Part shown: piece by piece, positions 4,884 through 5,985 of the stretch
Position numbering within the stretch: position 1 is the first letter of the stretch
Layout: each line of letters begins with the position of its first letter
NCBI GenBank assembly: GCA_934755305.1
Contig: CAKVLD010000115.1
Location: forward strand, 1-5,985
Origin: an uncultured Clostridium sp.
Lineage (GTDB): Bacteria; Bacillota; Clostridia; Clostridiales; Clostridiaceae
Length of the DNA stretch: 5,985 nucleotides
Direction: 5' to 3'
The notes under the pieces: model-generated
What the model saw: the letters and a program-made list of their open reading frames with translations, nothing else
Databases searched by the model: none
What the model was told of the DNA's origin: nothing
Position numbers and translations under genes: made by a program

Positions 4884-5985
4884 TTGAGAGAGTTAAGGGT
4901 GGATTATGGACAAGCTTCTATTGTAAAAAGTAACATGAGTATGTCGTTAAGCTATTTAGAAGATGAAATATCAAAGATAAATAGTGCTATAAATGAAATT
5001 GAATCACTAAATAGAAGTTATGGAAAAACAAGTACCATATTAAATGAATTATATGATCAAAAGAAAAAGGCACAGCAATCATATGATGAAATGCAAGAGT
5101 TTAATGAAAAGTTCAGTAAGTTTATTAGTAATGTAAAAACAACTGATACGGAACTTGCTAAAAAGTTTACTTCTGATGTAAAAACATATTGTAAGAAAAA
5201 TAATATTGAAATAACGTCAGAGCTTGATGCATTTTTAGATAAAGTACAAGTAGCGTTAGATTTAGCAGGATGGCTTCCTATTGTAGGTGATGTGGCAGAT
5301 GGAATTAATGCAGCAATTTCTTTATGTAGAGGAAATTACCTTGAAGCATTAATATGTGTAGTTGCCATGTTGCCTTTTGGAGATATGCTCAAATCATTAA
5401 AGTATGCAGATGAGGCAAAAGGAATTCTTAAATATGGTGACGAATTTTTAAAGGGAGTTAAAACAGTTGCTAAAGAAGGCTCAGAAAAGCTAAGTAAACA
5501 AATGAGCAAGGTAATTAAAAGTGGCAAACTTGATAATGTTATTGCTTCCATGGATGCAGGGAAACATTACATAGTAAAAATGAGAGATGGAACAGTAACT
5601 GCCATAGAAAAAACAGGATTACCAGAAAAGATAAGAGTGTGTTTAGGTAATGGATGTTTTATTGCAGGAACATTAGTTACTGCAAGATCAGGCTTAAAAT
5701 CTATTGAAGAAATAAAAATAGGTGACTATGTACTGTCTAGAAATGAAGAAACTGGAGAAAATTCATATAAGAAAGTAACAGATATCTTAGTTAGAAGTAC
5801 TCAAGAAATATGTACAATAGAATTAGAAACTGGTAAAATTAAGTCAACTACAGGGCACCTTTTCATGGTTAAAGATAAGTGGTGGAAAGCAGCAGTTGAG
5901 TTAGTGGCAGGAGATATACTGGTAACTTCTGATGGAAAAGAACAAGTTGTAAAATCTATAAAAGTAGAAGAAAAAGGTTATCCAG
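4884..5985 (+). CDS. LXG-like/Hint polymorphic toxin, predicted type VII-secreted (3' end outside window)
   Basis: The frame is open from TTG 4884 to the window edge (367 codons). GAGG at 4875-4878 serves the TTG start; the in-frame GTG at 4899 lacks a good site. Residues 1-125 are almost all amphipathic helix (SYLEDEISKINSAINEIE..., LNELYDQKKKAQQSYDEM) with a VKTTDTELAKKF block (84-95), as in LXG/WXG-like N-terminal secretion domains of Firmicute toxins. I do not see a clear L-x-G motif. Residues 126-170 form a glycine-rich hydrophobic segment (WLPIVGDVADGINAAISL...MLPFGD) typical of pre-toxin regions in polymorphic toxins. From C258 a Hint domain follows: CFIAGTLV, SIEEIKIGDYVLS (273-285), T322-x-x-H325, and W334...L340-x-x-GD (343-344). 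Hint domains cut themselves and release the toxic tip, which would lie beyond the window. No immunity gene is visible. The toxin activity is unknown. Confidence 0.85.
   Translation, partial: MRELRVDYGQASIVKSNMSMSLSYLEDEISKINSAINEIESLNRSYGKTSTILNELYDQKKKAQQSYDEMQEFNEKFSKFISNVKTTDTELAKKFTSDVKTYCKKNNIEITSELDAFLDKVQVALDLAGWLPIVGDVADGINAAISLCRGNYLEALICVVAMLPFGDMLKSLKYADEAKGILKYGDEFLKGVKTVAKEGSEKLSKQMSKVIKSGKLDNVIASMDAGKHYIVKMRDGTVTAIEKTGLPEKIRVCLGNGCFIAGTLVTARSGLKSIEEIKIGDYVLSRNEETGENSYKKVTDILVRSTQEICTIELETGKIKSTTGHLFMVKDKWWKAAVELVAGDILVTSDGKEQVVKSIKVEEKGYP

Noticed and set aside
5336..5551. 71-codon open frame on the minus strand with a signal-peptide-like leucine-rich start
   Set aside because: It lies wholly inside the toxin gene, opposite a helical region. 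The hydrophobic look comes from the reverse complement of Lys/Glu/Ser codons.

Overview
The window is very AT-rich. Its gene set (an IS200/IS605 element of the clostridial type, an LXG-like/Hint secreted toxin, small orphan enzymes) and its use of GTG and TTG starts with strong purine-rich ribosome sites suggest a low-GC Firmicute, most likely Clostridium or a close relative. Every supported gene is on the + strand, and I found no convincing minus-strand gene. No tRNA, rRNA or CRISPR array is visible.

Left part (1-2863): four tightly packed genes with no terminator between them. They are the 3' part of an unrecognised gene that enters from the left (1-531), a Uma2-type PD-(D/E)XK nuclease-like protein with a long extra C-terminal region (574-1485), a calcineurin-like metallophosphoesterase one base further on (1487-2179), and an unrecognised 219-residue protein (2204-2863). 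This looks like one transcription unit of accessory genes.

Middle (2898-3771): a decayed IS200/IS605-family element. Only the last 22 codons of tnpA remain. tnpB follows with two internal deletions, one of which shifts the frame and one of which removes the segment that normally holds the RuvC-II glutamate. The right end is well preserved, with several hairpins that resemble the scaffold of a TnpB-associated guide RNA. The element ends directly against the ribosome binding site of the next gene.

Right of the IS (3786-4604): a two-gene unit. A short RelA/SpoT-type nucleotidyltransferase-like protein overlaps a 74-residue acidic protein that has its own strong ribosome site inside the upstream gene. 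A clean intrinsic terminator follows. The arrangement would suit a toxin-antitoxin pair of the toxSAS kind, but this is inference.

Right end (4605-5985): a roughly 280-base AT-rich spacer with a possible promoter, then the first 367 codons of a large gene that runs off the window. Its product has a helical LXG/WXG-like N-terminus, a glycine-rich hydrophobic segment and a Hint autoprocessing domain, which is the layout of a type VII-secreted polymorphic toxin. The toxic tip and any immunity gene lie beyond the window. The whole region reads as an accessory island of competition, defence and mobile-element genes.
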